Source of the DNA: Candidula unifasciata
Taxonomy: Eukaryota > Mollusca > Gastropoda > Stylommatophora > Geomitridae
Length of the DNA: 64,000 nucleotides
Assembly (NCBI GenBank): GCA_905116865.2
Contig: CAJHNH020008450.1
Span: 229,501 to 293,500, forward strand
Direction of reading: 5' to 3'
The notes below the pieces were generated by a model, which saw only the letters and a list, made by a program, of their open reading frames with translations, searched no databases and was not told the origin of the DNA. The translations under genes were made by a program, and so were the position numbers. Within the stretch, counting starts at the first letter, position 1; every line of letters begins with the position of its first letter. This document shows, in pieces, positions 10,468-21,900 of the stretch.

Positions 10468-11390
10468 AACCACCTCTGACAAAACCGAGTTAACATAAAT
10501 GAACTATAAATGGCCTATAATAAAACCAAGTAACATGAATGAACTATGAACCACTTTTGATAAAACTAGGTAACATGAATGAACTGTGAACCACCTCTGA
10601 CAAAACTAAGTAACATGAATGAATTGTGAACCACCTCTGACAAAACTAAGTAACATGAATGAACTGTGCACCACCTCTGACAAAACTAAGTAACATGAAT
10701 GAACTGTGAACCACTTTTGATAAAACTGAGTAACATGAATGAACTATAAACCATCTCTGACAAAACTAAGTAACATGAATGAATTGTGAACCACCTCTGA
10801 CAAAACTAAGTAACATGAATGAACTGTGAACCACTTTTGATAAAACTGAGTAACATGAATGAACTATAAACCATCTCTGACATAACCGAGTAACATGAAT
10901 GAACTATGAACCACCTCTGACATAACCGAGTAACATGAATGAACTATGAACGGCCTCTGACAAAACCGAGTAACATGAATGAACTATGAACCATCTCTGA
11001 CAAAACTAAGTAACATGAATGAACTGTGAACCACTTTTGATAAAACTGAGTAACATGAATGAACTATAAACCATCTCGGACATAACCAAGTAACATGAAT
11101 GAACTATGAACGGCCTCTGACAAAACTGAGTAACATGAATGAACTATAAACCATCTCTGACAAAACTAAGTAACATGAATGAACTATGAACCACTTTTGA
11201 TAAACCTGAGTAACATGAATGAACTATGAGGCATCTCTGACATAACCAAGTAACATGAATGAACTATAAACCATCTCTGACATAACCAAGTAACGTGAAT
11301 GAACTATGAACGGCCTCTGACAAAACCAAGTAACATGAATGAAATATAAACCACCTCTAATAAAACTGAGGAAAATAAATGAATTGTGAA
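10468..11390. repeat. 40-bp minisatellite, about 23 units
   Basis: The unit approximates CCACCTCTGACAAAACTAAG followed by TAACATGAATGAACTGTGAA. Variant units (CCACTTTTGATAAAACTGAG; CCATCTCTGACATAACCAAG) alternate in blocks of several repeats, indicating higher-order duplication. Confidence 0.95.
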
Positions 11391-11699
11391 AGAAATACAA
11401 TTATAAAAGGTAAAAAAAAGCAACAGTTACATACATTTATGCTGCCAATATGCCTAGCTGTTTGAGCAGGGAAGTAGAAGCTGTTCGCTTCCCCTGAGGT
11501 GATGGTAACATGGCTTGGTGACAAGCTCAAGCCCAATGTGCTTAGAGCTTCCATGGTAATAATATTGTCTGGGCAGGCAGAGCTGCTGAATCAAAAGTTG
11601 TGCTGCACAAAACCTATCTACATCTCATTGTAGTCATCCTTCTTCTCCTTCTTTTTCTTAAATAAGTTGTCTATACCAGCAATTTTGTGTCTCATTTAA

Positions 11700-11930
11700 A
11701 TTTCACTCATTTTTAGTTCATTCAGTGGTCTGTAGAGTTTACGCAAAATGATTTTCCCTGTGTACCCCTTGGAGCAGCAAGACAGGAAAATCATGGGAGA
11801 GTCACCCGTCGTAACATCGACCAGAACACAATGAGTTGTTACCCTAAAAACACTTGGAGACATACTCAGGAGGAGATCAGAGCACTTATGGTCATGTCCA
11901 AAGTGTGATGAAGCAAAAATGAACAATAAG
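11700..11930 (+). pseudogene. LINE-A-related RNase H tail (A2 subtype)
   Basis: The plus frame ends LGDILRRRSEHLWSCPKCDEAK, matching the HRTFGFIL...SEHQWTCPECNDD end of 4647-5605. In antisense it mimics an exon, but the plus-strand match explains it. Confidence 0.6.
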
Positions 11931-12400
11931 GACAATCATTTCTAACTCATCTAATTTAAGAACAAACATTTCATTTAAACTCATGTAATAAAACAACATT
12001 CATACTTAACTCAACTGACATGAGGAAACAAATTTAATCTAAGAGCAATCATTTAAACTTATTGTATATAAGAGCAATCCTTTTTAACTTATCTAATTTG
12101 ATTTAGAAAATGAAAAAACATTTCATTTAAACTTATTTAATATAAGAACAATCTTCAACTCATCTAATTTCAAAATAATCAATTTAAACTCATCTAATAC
12201 AAGAACCATTATTTAAACTCACCTAACATAAGAACAATCATTTAGACTAATCCCAACACAGACATATGCATTCATCTAAAACAAAGCACAATCACTAATT
12301 TGATAAATATTTACACTTATCTAAGATAAGAGCAATAATTTAAAACCAATCTAAACACAAATTTTTACATTCATCTAACGTAAGATCAATCATTTAAAAA
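11925..12400. repeat. Degenerate ~30-bp AT-rich tandem repeat
   Basis: Recurring CATTTAAACTCATCTAA and TATAAGAACAATC motifs at irregular 25-40 bp spacing. It is much more diverged than the adjacent 40-bp array, so probably older. Confidence 0.75.
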
Positions 12401-12404
12401 TCAC

Positions 12405-12520
12405 ATACGGTTGACCTGGGAGCCAAGGTAATTTTTGAAAAAAGTCCGGTTCTGGGGGGTGAACCAACGATCTTCCGATCCGCGGCGAGCGGTTAGCCGC
12501 TCTGCCACGGCAATATAAGA
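12405..12520 (-). mobile_element. SINE-F head, tRNA-like
   Basis: In antisense it reads GTGGCAGAGCGGCTAACCGC (A-box region), then CGGATCGGAAGATCG and a B-box-like TTGGTTCACCCC. Downstream, TTTTTTCAAAAATTACCTTGGC links it to 53010-53262. Clear tRNA-derived pol III promoter. Confidence 0.7.
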
Positions 12521-12579
12521 AGGGGTTCCCCAATGGGACAGGTCAAGTGTTCGTATGCTAGTAAGAAAACAGTTACATC

Positions 12580-12822
12580 AGGAAAGTTAGTTGCGTATCC
12601 TTTACAGGAGGTTGCAGAACCAACCCCAAACAGCCCCTGGCTGTTGTGTGGATTTTCTAGGCAAATTTACGTCCAGTAGTTTGCCATTGTTTTCTGGACG
12701 GTCTGCTTTCTTGATACCACTGTCGAAACCAACACAAGGTGCATGGCCCGCAGCTGGGATCGAACCCGGCATACCGGCATTACAAAGCGTTCACATCAAC
12801 TTAGCTACAGATCCGACTACAT
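12580..12822 (-). mobile_element. SINE-E copy, full length
   Basis: On the minus strand: A-box-like TAGCTAAGTTGATGTG, then B-box CGGGTTCGATCCCAGC, then the shared body to GGTTCTGCAACCTCCTGTAA. About 240 bp. Confidence 0.8.
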
Positions 12823-13335
12823 CAGGAAAGCGTGTCCAAATAGATTAGTAGTTCCACAAGAATGAGTGAACAGTGACGGAAAATTTCAAAGGAAAGAGTG
12901 AAAAATTGGACGTGTGAGAGTAGGGAAAAGATCTCTGTGGGAGACAGTGGGAGGAAGCAGATGACCTGACTGTGTGAACGTTTAAATGAACATTAACAGC
13001 TGACAGTGGATTCAAGAATCTGGCAAGTGCAGAAGAATGGCACAGCAGATGGCGCAAGCTTGCTGATAACTCAAGTCAAGAGAGAATGCTTGCTGTATAA
13101 CACTGATGATCAACTGGAGTGAATGGCAGTTACAAATCCAAAGAAGGTAAACTGACTCAACCCTGAAAAGCCCATTGAGTCATGGGTGACCCAATCTAGA
13201 AAGTTAAAGAGAAATTATTAACACTGACTAATTCTTTCCATAAAGACCCAGTGTGTCATGTGAGGGACATAAAAACGTTAACTATAATTTATTTGAACAA
13301 ATCAATGCCATTTAGGTCCCTTCAGAAGATGGCCA
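12823..13335. other. No feature recognised
   Basis: Non-repetitive within the window. A short segment around 13030-13080 could be eroded transposon coding sequence, but no family motif is readable. Confidence 0.4.
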
Positions 13336-13341
13336 CTAGCA

Positions 13342-13406
13342 CAGTGGCTCTCAACCTTCCTAATGCAGCCTACAAGAAGGTCGTGACCCACAGGTTGAGA
13401 ACCACT
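13342..13406. mobile_element. hAT-type terminal-repeat remnant, 65 bp
   Basis: CAGTGGCTCTCAACC at the left and GGTTGAGAACCACTG at the right form hAT-style inverted termini around a ~35 bp core. The flanking 8-mers CACTAGCA and TTCTATCA do not match, so this is an internally deleted, aged remnant. Confidence 0.6.
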
Positions 13407-13789
13407 GTTCTATCAAGTGTAACTGGGTTTGGAGTTTTCAGGGCTAATCATCTGATTATCTCTCTGTAACTTAGAAGAGAGAGAGAGCAGCATAGAAACA
13501 CATCCTAGACAAGTCGAGAGAGAGAGCAGCACAGAAACACATCCTAGACAAGTCAACTACAGTGAGGGAGTCAACGCGACTGATGGATCGGCAACAAATA
13601 TTTGTGTGTCTTCCATTTAGTGTGTCATTGTTAATAACTCGACCAACAGGGACAGGGGAGATACCAGGTCACTGCAGTCCTCCAACCAGACAGAAAGAGA
13701 GTCATTACAGACATGCATAAGCATAGATGGAGTTATGCTTGTAGCGATACTTATGATATGTTTATTTTTCCTATGTATCGAAACGTATG
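13407..13789. other. Short duplicated GA-rich segment and spacer
   Basis: At 13473-13555 a ~55-bp block (GAGAGAGAGCAGCA.AGAAACACATCCTAGACAAGTC) occurs twice in tandem. Nothing else is recognised. Confidence 0.6.
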
Positions 13790-14125
13790 TATCTTGGACA
13801 AAAAAAGAAGAGAAATACTGGCATCTTGAAAGATCTTAACATTAAGGAAGACTGGCTAATAAACAGCATCCTGTCTTGGAAGCTGAAATATTTTGGTCAT
13901 ATCAAGCGCCAGGACGGATTGGGAAAAAAATTATAGCAGAAGGCATAGTACCAGGAAGGATGGGCAGGGACAGACCAACACGAAGATGGGCATAGGATAT
14001 AAGTGACTCCTTGAGAGAATTACATGAGGCAGGACAGCTGTCAAGAGACGTTTCTTTCAGGCAGACCGTGATGAGAGCGACATTCTGCAAAAGAATTGCT
14101 ACATGATGATGATGATCGAAACTTA
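13790..14125 (+). pseudogene. RT-tail fragment, diverged
   Basis: About 300 bp closely match 37740-38040 (CTTAACATTAAGGAAGACTGG ... GGACAGACCAACACGAAGATGG ... GCTACATGATGATGATGAT) with added stops and frameshifts. It is a 5'-truncated copy with a GAT-rich end. Confidence 0.75.
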
Positions 14126-14644
14126 TGGAACACACTGCAGGCTTCCTAAACAACACTAAGAGAAATCGAACCAAGAGATTCATCCAAAATAAATGTGACA
14201 ACTGCTTGATGAAACTGACTATTCTAGATGAAGGCGTGTAGACATAATATGTATATATATATTTAATGTTTGACCATCATTTACACTATCGTATGGAAAG
14301 ACGGAAAGGTGCCAATGAATGATGACCATCATTTCCTGAGATGCTTAGATATTTTTTCATAAATAATGCTGAAATTCAGTGCTAACTATAAAGCAATGGA
14401 TCACAAACTGTTCCTTCCCACGATACATAATGGTAAAAATTGAAATTGGTGATGATGATGGTGATGATAAAGCTGAAATCTGCGGCTATGTGGTTTTAAA
14501 GGTTAGTCAATGTGTTTCACAATCCATGATGAAGTCAGGTTTTATTTTTAGAGCAGGTAGCTGTTGTGACATTCGGACAGTGATATATTTGGACAGTGGT
14601 ATACCAACCATACTGTGGAAAAGAGGGTTGAATGTTGGGTTAAC
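14126..14644. other. No gene recognised
   Basis: Contains a short GAT-rich open segment (14430-14500) ending at a possible donor AAAG/GTTAGT. The low complexity of the GAT run makes it a weak exon candidate. Confidence 0.35.
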
Positions 14645-15260
14645 AACTGACATCGCAGCAATCAGGATGTTTCCATGAGCAGCACTCCAGCCTTATCTTC
14701 AGCAGCCATTGAAGAGTTCCCATTCCGATAGTACCAGTAATTAATGGCACATCCATCTCGCCTTTCCCTTGAATGCTCAGAGTCGGCCATATCTCCTGGT
14801 AACTCCCCGCAGCGTCATTCTCCTCTGACAGTAATGATCTATTTGTACCTCCGCACTGCTCACTCGCTCCCAAAGGGCACTCACAACATCTAGCTTGTCA
14901 TACATCAGTTCACCACCAAGAGGTGCAAAACCGGCAAATCTATCTGCCTGCTCATTTCCCAACACACCTGGAGAAAATATCCAAAGGATGTTAACTACCC
15001 AGGACCTCTGAAGCGATGCTTGCCACTCTGCACAGAGCATGCCTGTCTCCACCTTTCTTAGACCATAATGATCTATTTGTGCGTCCGCATTGTTCACTTC
15101 TGCCAAACGGCCTGGACCACATCTAACCTGATATGCAAAAAATTCACCATCCACTGGTGCAGCTCCAGCCAATCTGTGTGCGGTTAATTTTCCAACACAC
15201 CTTTATACCCCGGAGAAAAACATCCAGAGAATGCTAACTACCCAGGACACTAGTGAAGAT
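14645..15260 (-). pseudogene. LINE-A RNase H fragment with internal duplication
   Basis: The minus frame has VETGMLCAEWQASLQ, IFSPGVLGNEQADRFAGFAPLGGEL, ALWERVSSAEVQIDHY and a 3' TLQWLLKIRLE...HPDCCDV end. The block for a GEL...DVVSALW...IDHYGLR segment appears twice (about 14820-14950 and 15070-15200), with one copy broken. Confidence 0.75.
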
Positions 15261-15359
15261 ATTGGAGCTTTATCAGATAATATTACCAAAGACAGCAGTG
15301 GAAATACATATTCAATGAGACCAACTTCCACTGTAGCAGAGATGGCACACTTTATATTC

Positions 15360-15700
15360 AACAACATCATCATTTTCTACTTCTGCCATTAGATGCCGTG
15401 GGCAGGAACAGTTTGTGATCCATCGCTTGTTGGGCAGCAATGGCTATTATCATTCCGTGTCAATGTAGAAGCTCTTTAATGTCATCAATCCATGTTCTCC
15501 TAGAGCGGAACCTCTTGCTTTCACATCAGATCTTTTCGTATGTAGCACTTGCGTCAGTAGTTCTGACTGCATCCTTACTAGATGACCAAACCACCTGATT
15601 TATTTTTCTATGAATCTGCTGTATGGTGTTGTTGCAACATTTTATCTGATAACATCATTTCTAACTTTGTCTCGGATGGTTAAGTTGGTAGCACTTCTCA
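15360..15700 (-). pseudogene. RT-tail fragment
   Basis: In antisense, DNA for QIHRKINQVVWSSSKDAV... and further arginine-rich residues is recognisable as the WFGHL..R-type non-LTR tail, with many stops. Confidence 0.5.
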
Positions 15701-15820
15701 GGCAACTCATTTATCACAGGTGTTAATTATACATAAGTAAGCTTTTGATAATGTCCAAGTCTGGCACTGGTAGCACAGTTTGGTATGAATATGCTGTTTA
15801 TATGTGCTTTTATATTATTA

Positions 15821-15994
15821 CAGTTGAGTCTGGATAAGTAGAAATCACAGGGACCTAAGAAAATGCTTCCACTTATCAGGACTTCTACTTATCCAGACAG
15901 CACACACAATAGAGAAAGTTGCCGGGACTAAGCTGGTCATGTCGACTTGACCGAAATTTGACTTATCCGAGTTCGACTTAAGTGGACTCGACTG
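15821..15994. mobile_element. pogo/Tigger-like miniature element, 174 bp
   Basis: Left end CAGTTGAGTCTGGATAAGTA, right end (antisense) CAGTCGAGTCCACTTAAGTC, flanked by TA at 15819-15820 and 15995-15996. Terminal sequence and TA target fit the pogo branch of Tc1/mariner. It has an internal palindrome and no coding. Confidence 0.8.
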
Positions 15995-16084
15995 TATAAT
16001 GCCGAAACATGTAGATACCCTCCCTACACATCAAATGAATGACACATTCTTCTTCTTTCCTTCCTACAGTTACCTCACAGTAGA

Positions 16085-16262
16085 GATATTGACTTAAAGC
16101 TACCCCAGGATGGGACCTATTTTCCATTATTTTAAAGCCTTAAAAAAACAAGGTTTATGGGACTTGTGCCGGGATGATTCCCATCCGAATGGTGGCACTT
16201 TGTGTCACCGGGTGTTTATCACTAGTTGCGCATTCCTAGTGGGGTTAAACTTCATTCATTCA
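16085..16262 (+). repeat. Family G copy
   Basis: Shares with 34585-35040 the blocks GATGGGACCTATTTTC..TTATTTTAAAGCC, GGTTTATGGGACTTG and ATCCGAATGGTGGCACTTTG, then TGTCACCGGGTGTTTATC. Confidence 0.65.
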
Positions 16263-16487
16263 GCGAAGGGTTCAGAAATCTGACAGAATCTGCTGCAAGC
16301 TGCTCTCTTTAATACACTCTATAAGTTGTCATTTCTCCAAGGCTGTTCTTGTAGTTGTCATCCCATTTATATTGCATGGTCTATCTATTGCTTTGTGTTG
16401 ATTAAATTTCTCACTATGTTGATTCTGGTGCCCCATTTTAGGTTCTCTGACAAACAACCCCCCCCCCTCCCCCCACAAAAGGTAACT

Positions 16488-16655
16488 AATTAGAGGTCTT
16501 CAAGGGTCCGCTGGAAAGACAACATCCGACAGCCCCTGACTGACAGAGGACTGGAATGGAACAAAGCCAAAAAGAAAACTGCTGATAGAGACGTCTGGCG
16601 ATCTCTCTGGCAAATCTCTACACCCAAAGGTAGAAGAGGAACGACTAAGTAAGTG
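16488..16655 (+). pseudogene. RT-tail fragment (WKDNIRQPL type)
   Basis: A plus frame readable as WKDNIRQPLTDRGLEWN, then DRDVWRSLWQISTPKGRRGTTK and a stop, is the extreme C-terminus of a non-LTR reverse transcriptase. Antisense relatives lie at 34405-34590 and 55845-56170. Confidence 0.7.
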
Positions 16656-16825
16656 AAACAGTCCTTTGAGATCAGTATGCATCTGCCTGAGAAGCCAGGG
16701 ACCAGCACTCTGCATACAAGTGAGCTTGATCTTTAAAACCCACATTCTGGAACAAGACTGGAACTCTAGATGTGGTTGAACAGCCAGAACTTTCAGCTGG
16801 AGTTTACAGCCCGTGAGTGCCGGCA
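16655..16825 (+). repeat. Family B copy, 3' half
   Basis: GTATGCATCTGCCTGAGAAGCC, CTCTGCATACAAGTGAG, TTCTGGAACAAGACTGGAA and CCAGAACTTTCAGCTGGAG are in family order. No GAA tail is retained. Confidence 0.75.
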
Positions 16826-17044
16826 CTTTTTTTAAGTCACTGTGCTGTAAGTACGGGTATCTTTGTTCTAGACATAAAAAGCCTTGTTGTGTGACTTACG
16901 CTAGAACAGATGCATAGCAAATTTTGATCTTCTTTTTATTTTCTTTCTCCGGTTATTTCATAGAGCTGTGTTCTTTTTGTAACGTACTGATGCCTTGATC
17001 TTCATTTCCTTGAGGCTGTTCTTGATACTACCACTGATCTATGG

Positions 17045-17130
17045 CAGAGCTATTCAACTGGCAGCCTACGGGTTGAATCTGGCCCACGGAGCCTAGCTAG
17101 CGGCCCACGGATCATCGTATTGTATTACTG
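17045..17130 (+). mobile_element. Possible hAT terminal fragment
   Basis: Begins CAGAGCTATTCAACTGGCAG and continues with GGCCCACGGAGCC, a GGCCC-rich start typical of some hAT elements. No right end was identified. Confidence 0.35.
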
Positions 17131-17515
17131 ATCTTTCTATCACCCGCCTCCATTCATCTCTCTGGTTGGCCTTCTCTTTCCAGTTGGTAACACTAAGTGT
17201 TTGCAGGTTTGTCTGGTGTATACAGTTTTTACTTCTCTGTCATCTGACATTCTTTCAATCTGCCCCAACCATTTCATTCTATTAGCTCTCATAATGCCAG
17301 TGATCAGTGGTGATTTAAACAGATTATGAATTGTGTTGTTACTTCTCACTCTCCATTCACCACTGTTTGCATCTTTGCTGAGTCCAAAGATTTGTCGTAA
17401 GAATATTTTTCGAAAACCTGTAATAAGGCTTCATCTTTTTTTAGTTGTGCACCAAATTTCAGAGCCATTTAAAACGACTGGTCCTATCAACGTTTTATAT
17501 ATGTTGTTGCTCTAA
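17125..17515 (-). pseudogene. RT-tail fragment
   Basis: Antisense codons give ANRMKWLGQIERMSDDREVKTVY followed by KRRPTREMNGG, the conserved WxGHxxRM and RGRPR end of a non-LTR reverse transcriptase. Related copies: 46150-46390 and 57090-57480. Confidence 0.7.
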
Positions 17516-18265
17516 ACTCTGGCCTGTGATAACCCCCATTTTCAACAATTAGGATCCTGAGTAAACTTAGTTCAATAGCCCTGATCTGTGAAAATCTTTT
17601 GAGAGAAAAAAGAGGTGCCCTGAAAAACAGCACATCTCTCAAGTGGAAATTTGTTACCCACCTCAGTTAGCTGGTTAAACTAGGGCAGCCTTTAGTATAG
17701 CTGTTATTGATGCTTAAGTCTTTCAATCCGAAGCAATGCCTGGTGTGTGTCTATGGCTCTGCTTCTTGATTTCACTTCACAGAATAATGTGCGTGATTAC
17801 CTTTTTTAACAATTTTTTCATCAGGACATACTCAAAAAAAAAATATGGCCTCCCCACATGGTCACTTACAATGTGTACATTCCAGTTCGAATTAATTAAT
17901 TCATCATGGTGTTTTTGTTTTCATCACTTTACCTATACCAATTTTAAACCTTCTGGTAGTGATTAATGATTAGTGATTAGAAAGGATTATCATCACAGCA
18001 CTCCGGACAGATCCATTAGTTGCTTCGATTCTTGCAGCTCCAGGCTGCATCCTCATGTCCATCAGTCTAGACAGGGTAGTGAAAGAGTTCATTATTACTT
18101 CCTAGGATGCTGAACCGGGTATCCAGGATGTGTCCTGTAAGACTGCCATCCACAGTGTGACTCTCGTTACATGTGGTGTAAAACATTCAACTGGCAGCCT
18201 AGCGGAGAAAACCAGTCAGTCAGCTGATCTGGGTTCATCTCGGGAAAGATTCAACATCATGGGAT
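17516..18265. other. Mostly unrecognised, with one small LINE-A piece
   Basis: About 17985-18030 matches the antisense end of the A2-type LINE (ATTATCATCACAGCACTCCGG). The rest is AT-rich and gives no exon or repeat match. It lies just downstream of the Galpha stop and could hold its 3' untranslated region; no AATAAA signal was found. Confidence 0.4.
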
Positions 18266-18267
18266 TC

Positions 18268-18500
18268 AGGTTAGATACGTATCCTTTACAGGACGTTGCA
18301 GAACCAACCCCAGCAGCACCTGGCTGTTGTGTGGTTTTTCTAGGCAAATTACATCCAGTAGTCTGCCATTACTTTCTGACTGTCGGCTCCCTGATACGAC
18401 TGTCGAAACCAACGCAAGGCGCATAGCTCGCAGCTGGGATCGAACCCGGCACCCCAGCATCACGAAGCATTTGCATCGACTTAGCCACAGAGCTGACATG
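18268..18500 (-). mobile_element. SINE-E copy, full length
   Basis: On minus: GTGGCTAAGTCGATGCAAAT A-box region, CCGGGTTCGATCCCAGC B-box, then the family body. It lies about 250 bp beyond the Galpha stop codon, in its possible 3' UTR. Confidence 0.8.
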
Positions 18501-18753
18501 GGATACAGGACAACCAATATTAGATCTATCTCCCTCAACAGCCAGCGAAGAGTTTCCATAGTGATGGTACCCACTGGTTAACTACTCGTCTTGTCTTTTC
18601 TTTGAGTGATGCCCAAAGGCAGCAGACAGTCCCGGCTGCACCAGTCTCTCCAGATATGTGTTTTCAATATCGCCTCATAGTCGAGAGATCATCACCTCTG
18701 CCTTGTCTACAGCAGTACCCCTCTCAAGTGGGAGCCAGCAGTAAGTTGATGTG

Positions 18754-18944
18754 CTACAAAAGATTCGCTGCTTTCAAGTTGTGTCTGAGAATGGAGTCCA
18801 TGAGAACCTGAAAGACGACCTGGATGTTGGTGGTGTCAGTGGCGGTGGTGAAGTGAGGGTACACAATCTTGGATGGGCTGGACACCTGCGTCAGAAACAG
18901 GTGCTGGATATACTTGGCTGCAGCATCAACATCTTTATCTGGTC
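18754..18944 (-). CDS. Galpha exon 9 (C-terminus and stop)
   Basis: 191 bp; acceptor CTTCCGCAG, ending at a TAG at 18756-18754. Encodes [34 protein letters not shown] and [27 protein letters not shown] is the guanine-base loop (TCATDT in Gi and Gq). The last five residues, AANLL, form the receptor-contacting tail. Confidence 0.96.
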
Positions 18945-21900
18945 CTGCGGAAGTGAGATTGTATATTCAAATTAAAGTACACACAGTAAAGTTAAGATCC
19001 CTTTTCACATCTTTAGGTGCATTGGGCATATAGGAAGAGCACCCATATTTTTACAGAACAATCGGCACTAGGTAGGTAATGTGGTCAGCATTACGCCGGC
19101 TGACTTAACTTACTCAATACATACATCCTCATACTCATTTTAGGCAAGGTCGACCTGCAATGCCCTACACCGATGCCAGGTTGTAGTATTGTGTTCTGGT
19201 TTTCTGTATTTGCCACGTCTCTTGGGGCGTGGGTGATTCTCACTAGATGACCGAACCATTTAATTCTTTGTCTGTCAATATAATTCAGACAGTCTTATTT
19301 AAACTTGTTCTCTAATGTTGGTATTTGTAAACCTGTCCCTTATGGCGTTGTTAGTGACCTTGCAGAGACAGCACATTTCAAAGGTAGTTATTTTCTGTTC
19401 TAGTGCCCTAATTATTTATTGTCCATGTTTGGTGTCTCCTATAATTCATTCTTTCTTGTGTAGTAGTGGTTGATGACTACAACTAATGGGTGCAGAATCA
19501 TAACAATAAATCCCCATTGTGTGGACAACAAAACAGACCCTCTGCCTCCACAACAAGCATATCGTAAGAGTCAACTAATGGGGGGAGGGGGGATTATACA
19601 TTAAAAGTCAGAGTGCATTTGCCTGAAAGGCAAGGAACCAACAGTGCATACAATAAGTCAGATCTGTAAAACAGATGTGCATGTAACGGTGAGGTTCTGG
19701 AACAAGTCTAAAGTCAAGAGGCGAATGAACAACCACAACTCTCTGGTAAACGTGAAGAAGAAAAAAAAAGGTGAGATGCTTTTAAAGCCCTACTGGAGTA
19801 ACAAGAGAACAAGAAATCATAAATGTTTTTAACAAAATTTAAAGAAGGGAACTAGGGCTCCAACAAGCCACACAATACACTAATGAACAAGAGAAGAGAT
19901 GGTTTGGTCATCTGTTAAGCATGCCCTGGTATAACATGCCCCATAGTGCCAGACTGAAGATATATAATTAACACAAAGCAAGAGGAGGACCACATAAAAT
20001 CATGGAATGATAGCATCAAGAACAGCCTCGAAGAAAAAGAAGAAAGAGAAGGACAATGAGAAGGAGAAGGAGGAGAAGAAGGAGGAGGAGATGAAGAAGA
20101 AGAAGAAGAAGAAGAAGAAGAAGAAGAAGAAGAAGAAGAAGAAGAAGAAGAAGAAGAAGAAGAAGAAGAAGAAGAAGAAGAAGAAGAAGGAAAGAAAAAG
20201 AAGAATAAGGAGGAGGAAGAGGAGGAAGACAACGAGGATAAAGAGCAATAGTGCAAAACACGATGTTAATGTACCGGAAATAAGATACCGCCATTCCTGT
20301 GTGGGTCCAAGAGCACCATTTTGGAATATACCGACTCCCTCCCTAACAAGCACAAGTAATTAGGGATTTTACTTTCGAAGTCGGAGTGTATCTGCCTAAG
20401 CGACATGATAAACAGTCTGCATCAAAGTAAGCACATCTGTAAAACAGACGTGCACACAAAACTCAAGTTCTGGAACAAGACTAGATCAGAAGTGGACGAA
20501 CCAGAACTTTCCGCTGAAGTTGAGTTAAGTCAAGAACCAACATTTTAGCATTCGGTGCATTCCCATAAGCGCTCCATCCACATCTTTAGCAGCCAGTGAA
20601 GAGTTCTGATACTAATGGTGCCTGCAGCATTCTTATTAAACGTCTGTCTTGCCTTTCCTCTGAGCCTCGAGCATCTGCCAGATCCCCTTGTCACTCCCCG
20701 CTGCATCAATCTCACCACACTGTTTGATCCATCTGCTCCTCTCAACTGTACACTCTCCCACAAGGCACCAACCACGTTCTGCCTTATCATTCATCAGTAT
20801 TCCACCAAGCTGTGCAGAGCCAGCCTATCTGTCCACCTGTTTATTTCCCAACTCACTGGTGCATCCTGATGAAAAAAAATCTAGACAACACTCCTCACCC
20901 GTGTCCTCCGCAGTGAAGCATGCCACTCTGTACGAAGCATGCCAGTCCTGATCTTCCTCAGCATGCTTCCTGGGTCAGTTAAAATCACGAGGTGTGTGCG
21001 TGCCGTGTTCTCTAACCAGCATAAAGCCAGAGTTTACAGCTAATGAAGAAGAAGATACAACCACATTTTCTCTAAGCGGTCTCCTAATGCATTCTTGAGG
21101 TTCTTCTGGTTAATTTGGACTTAATCACTTAGTAAAGTCATTCTGCATCTACACTTCCTTCCTCCTTTTTGTGAGTTTCACAGTGGCAGTTTGTGTCCAG
21201 TAACTTCTTCTTCATAGTGTTCACCGCAGGAAACTCCAGCAAAAAGTTATGGCTGTTCATCCACTTGTGGACTTTGGTTTCACTCCAGAACTTGAGTTTT
21301 GCATACACATCTATTTTACATATCTGGATTATTTGTATGCAGACCGTTAGTTTCTCAACTCCCAGGCAGATGTGGTTCTGTCCTCCCCTCTTCCCTCCCC
21401 AATGATACTCTGAAACCGGGGTAAGGAACACTTTTGTGCTGTATATGGCTGCTTAGTCTCACCATCTATGCATATCCACATGAAACTGTATCACTGCCTA
21501 GTTATACTGCACCCACCTGGAAAATCGGGGAAGAAATATCGCAGGTGCCGTTTTGAATACTTCACTTTGTCTTGAAAAAGGTCCAATTTGTTTAAAAATA
21601 GGATCTGAAAGTGGTAAAGAAACGGGAAAAATATTTAGTGTGGTCATACTAACCTCAACAATAAAAATTTGCTTCTTCTTTTTTCAGCATTCTGAACCCC
21701 TGAGGTTTAAGCATTCTGAACCACTGAGGTTTAAGCATTCTGAACCCCTGAGGTTTAAGCATTCTGAACCCCTGAGGTTTAAGCATTCTGAACCACTGAG
21801 GTTTAAGCATTCTGAACCCCTGAGGTTTAAGCATTCTGAACCACTGAGGTTTAAGCATTCTGAACCCCTGAGGTTTAAGCATTCTGAACCCCTGAGGTTT

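Noticed and set aside
10468..11390. Possible CRISPR-like array (regular 40-bp units)
   Set aside because: The units are contiguous tandem repeats without unique spacers, in a eukaryotic genome.
11435..11568. Minus-strand segment (NIITMEALSTLGLSLSPSHV) between an acceptor-like CTGCCTGCCCAG and a GTATGT
   Set aside because: The plus strand is equally open over the same bases, no family is recognisable and no partner exon was found; kept out of the feature list.
11700..11935. Minus-strand frame that looked like an exon of a nephrocystin-4-like protein
   Set aside because: The plus strand of the same DNA matches the end of an A2-type LINE RNase H (HLWSCPKCDE), which explains the openness.
12405..12520. 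Possible functional tRNA gene
   Set aside because: A- and B-box-like sequences are present but the acceptor stem cannot be folded convincingly, and the unit recurs with a common body, so it is a tRNA-derived SINE.
20000..20363. Poly-Lys, poly-Ser, poly-Phe and poly-Leu frames
   Set aside because: Translation of a GAA/TTC array.
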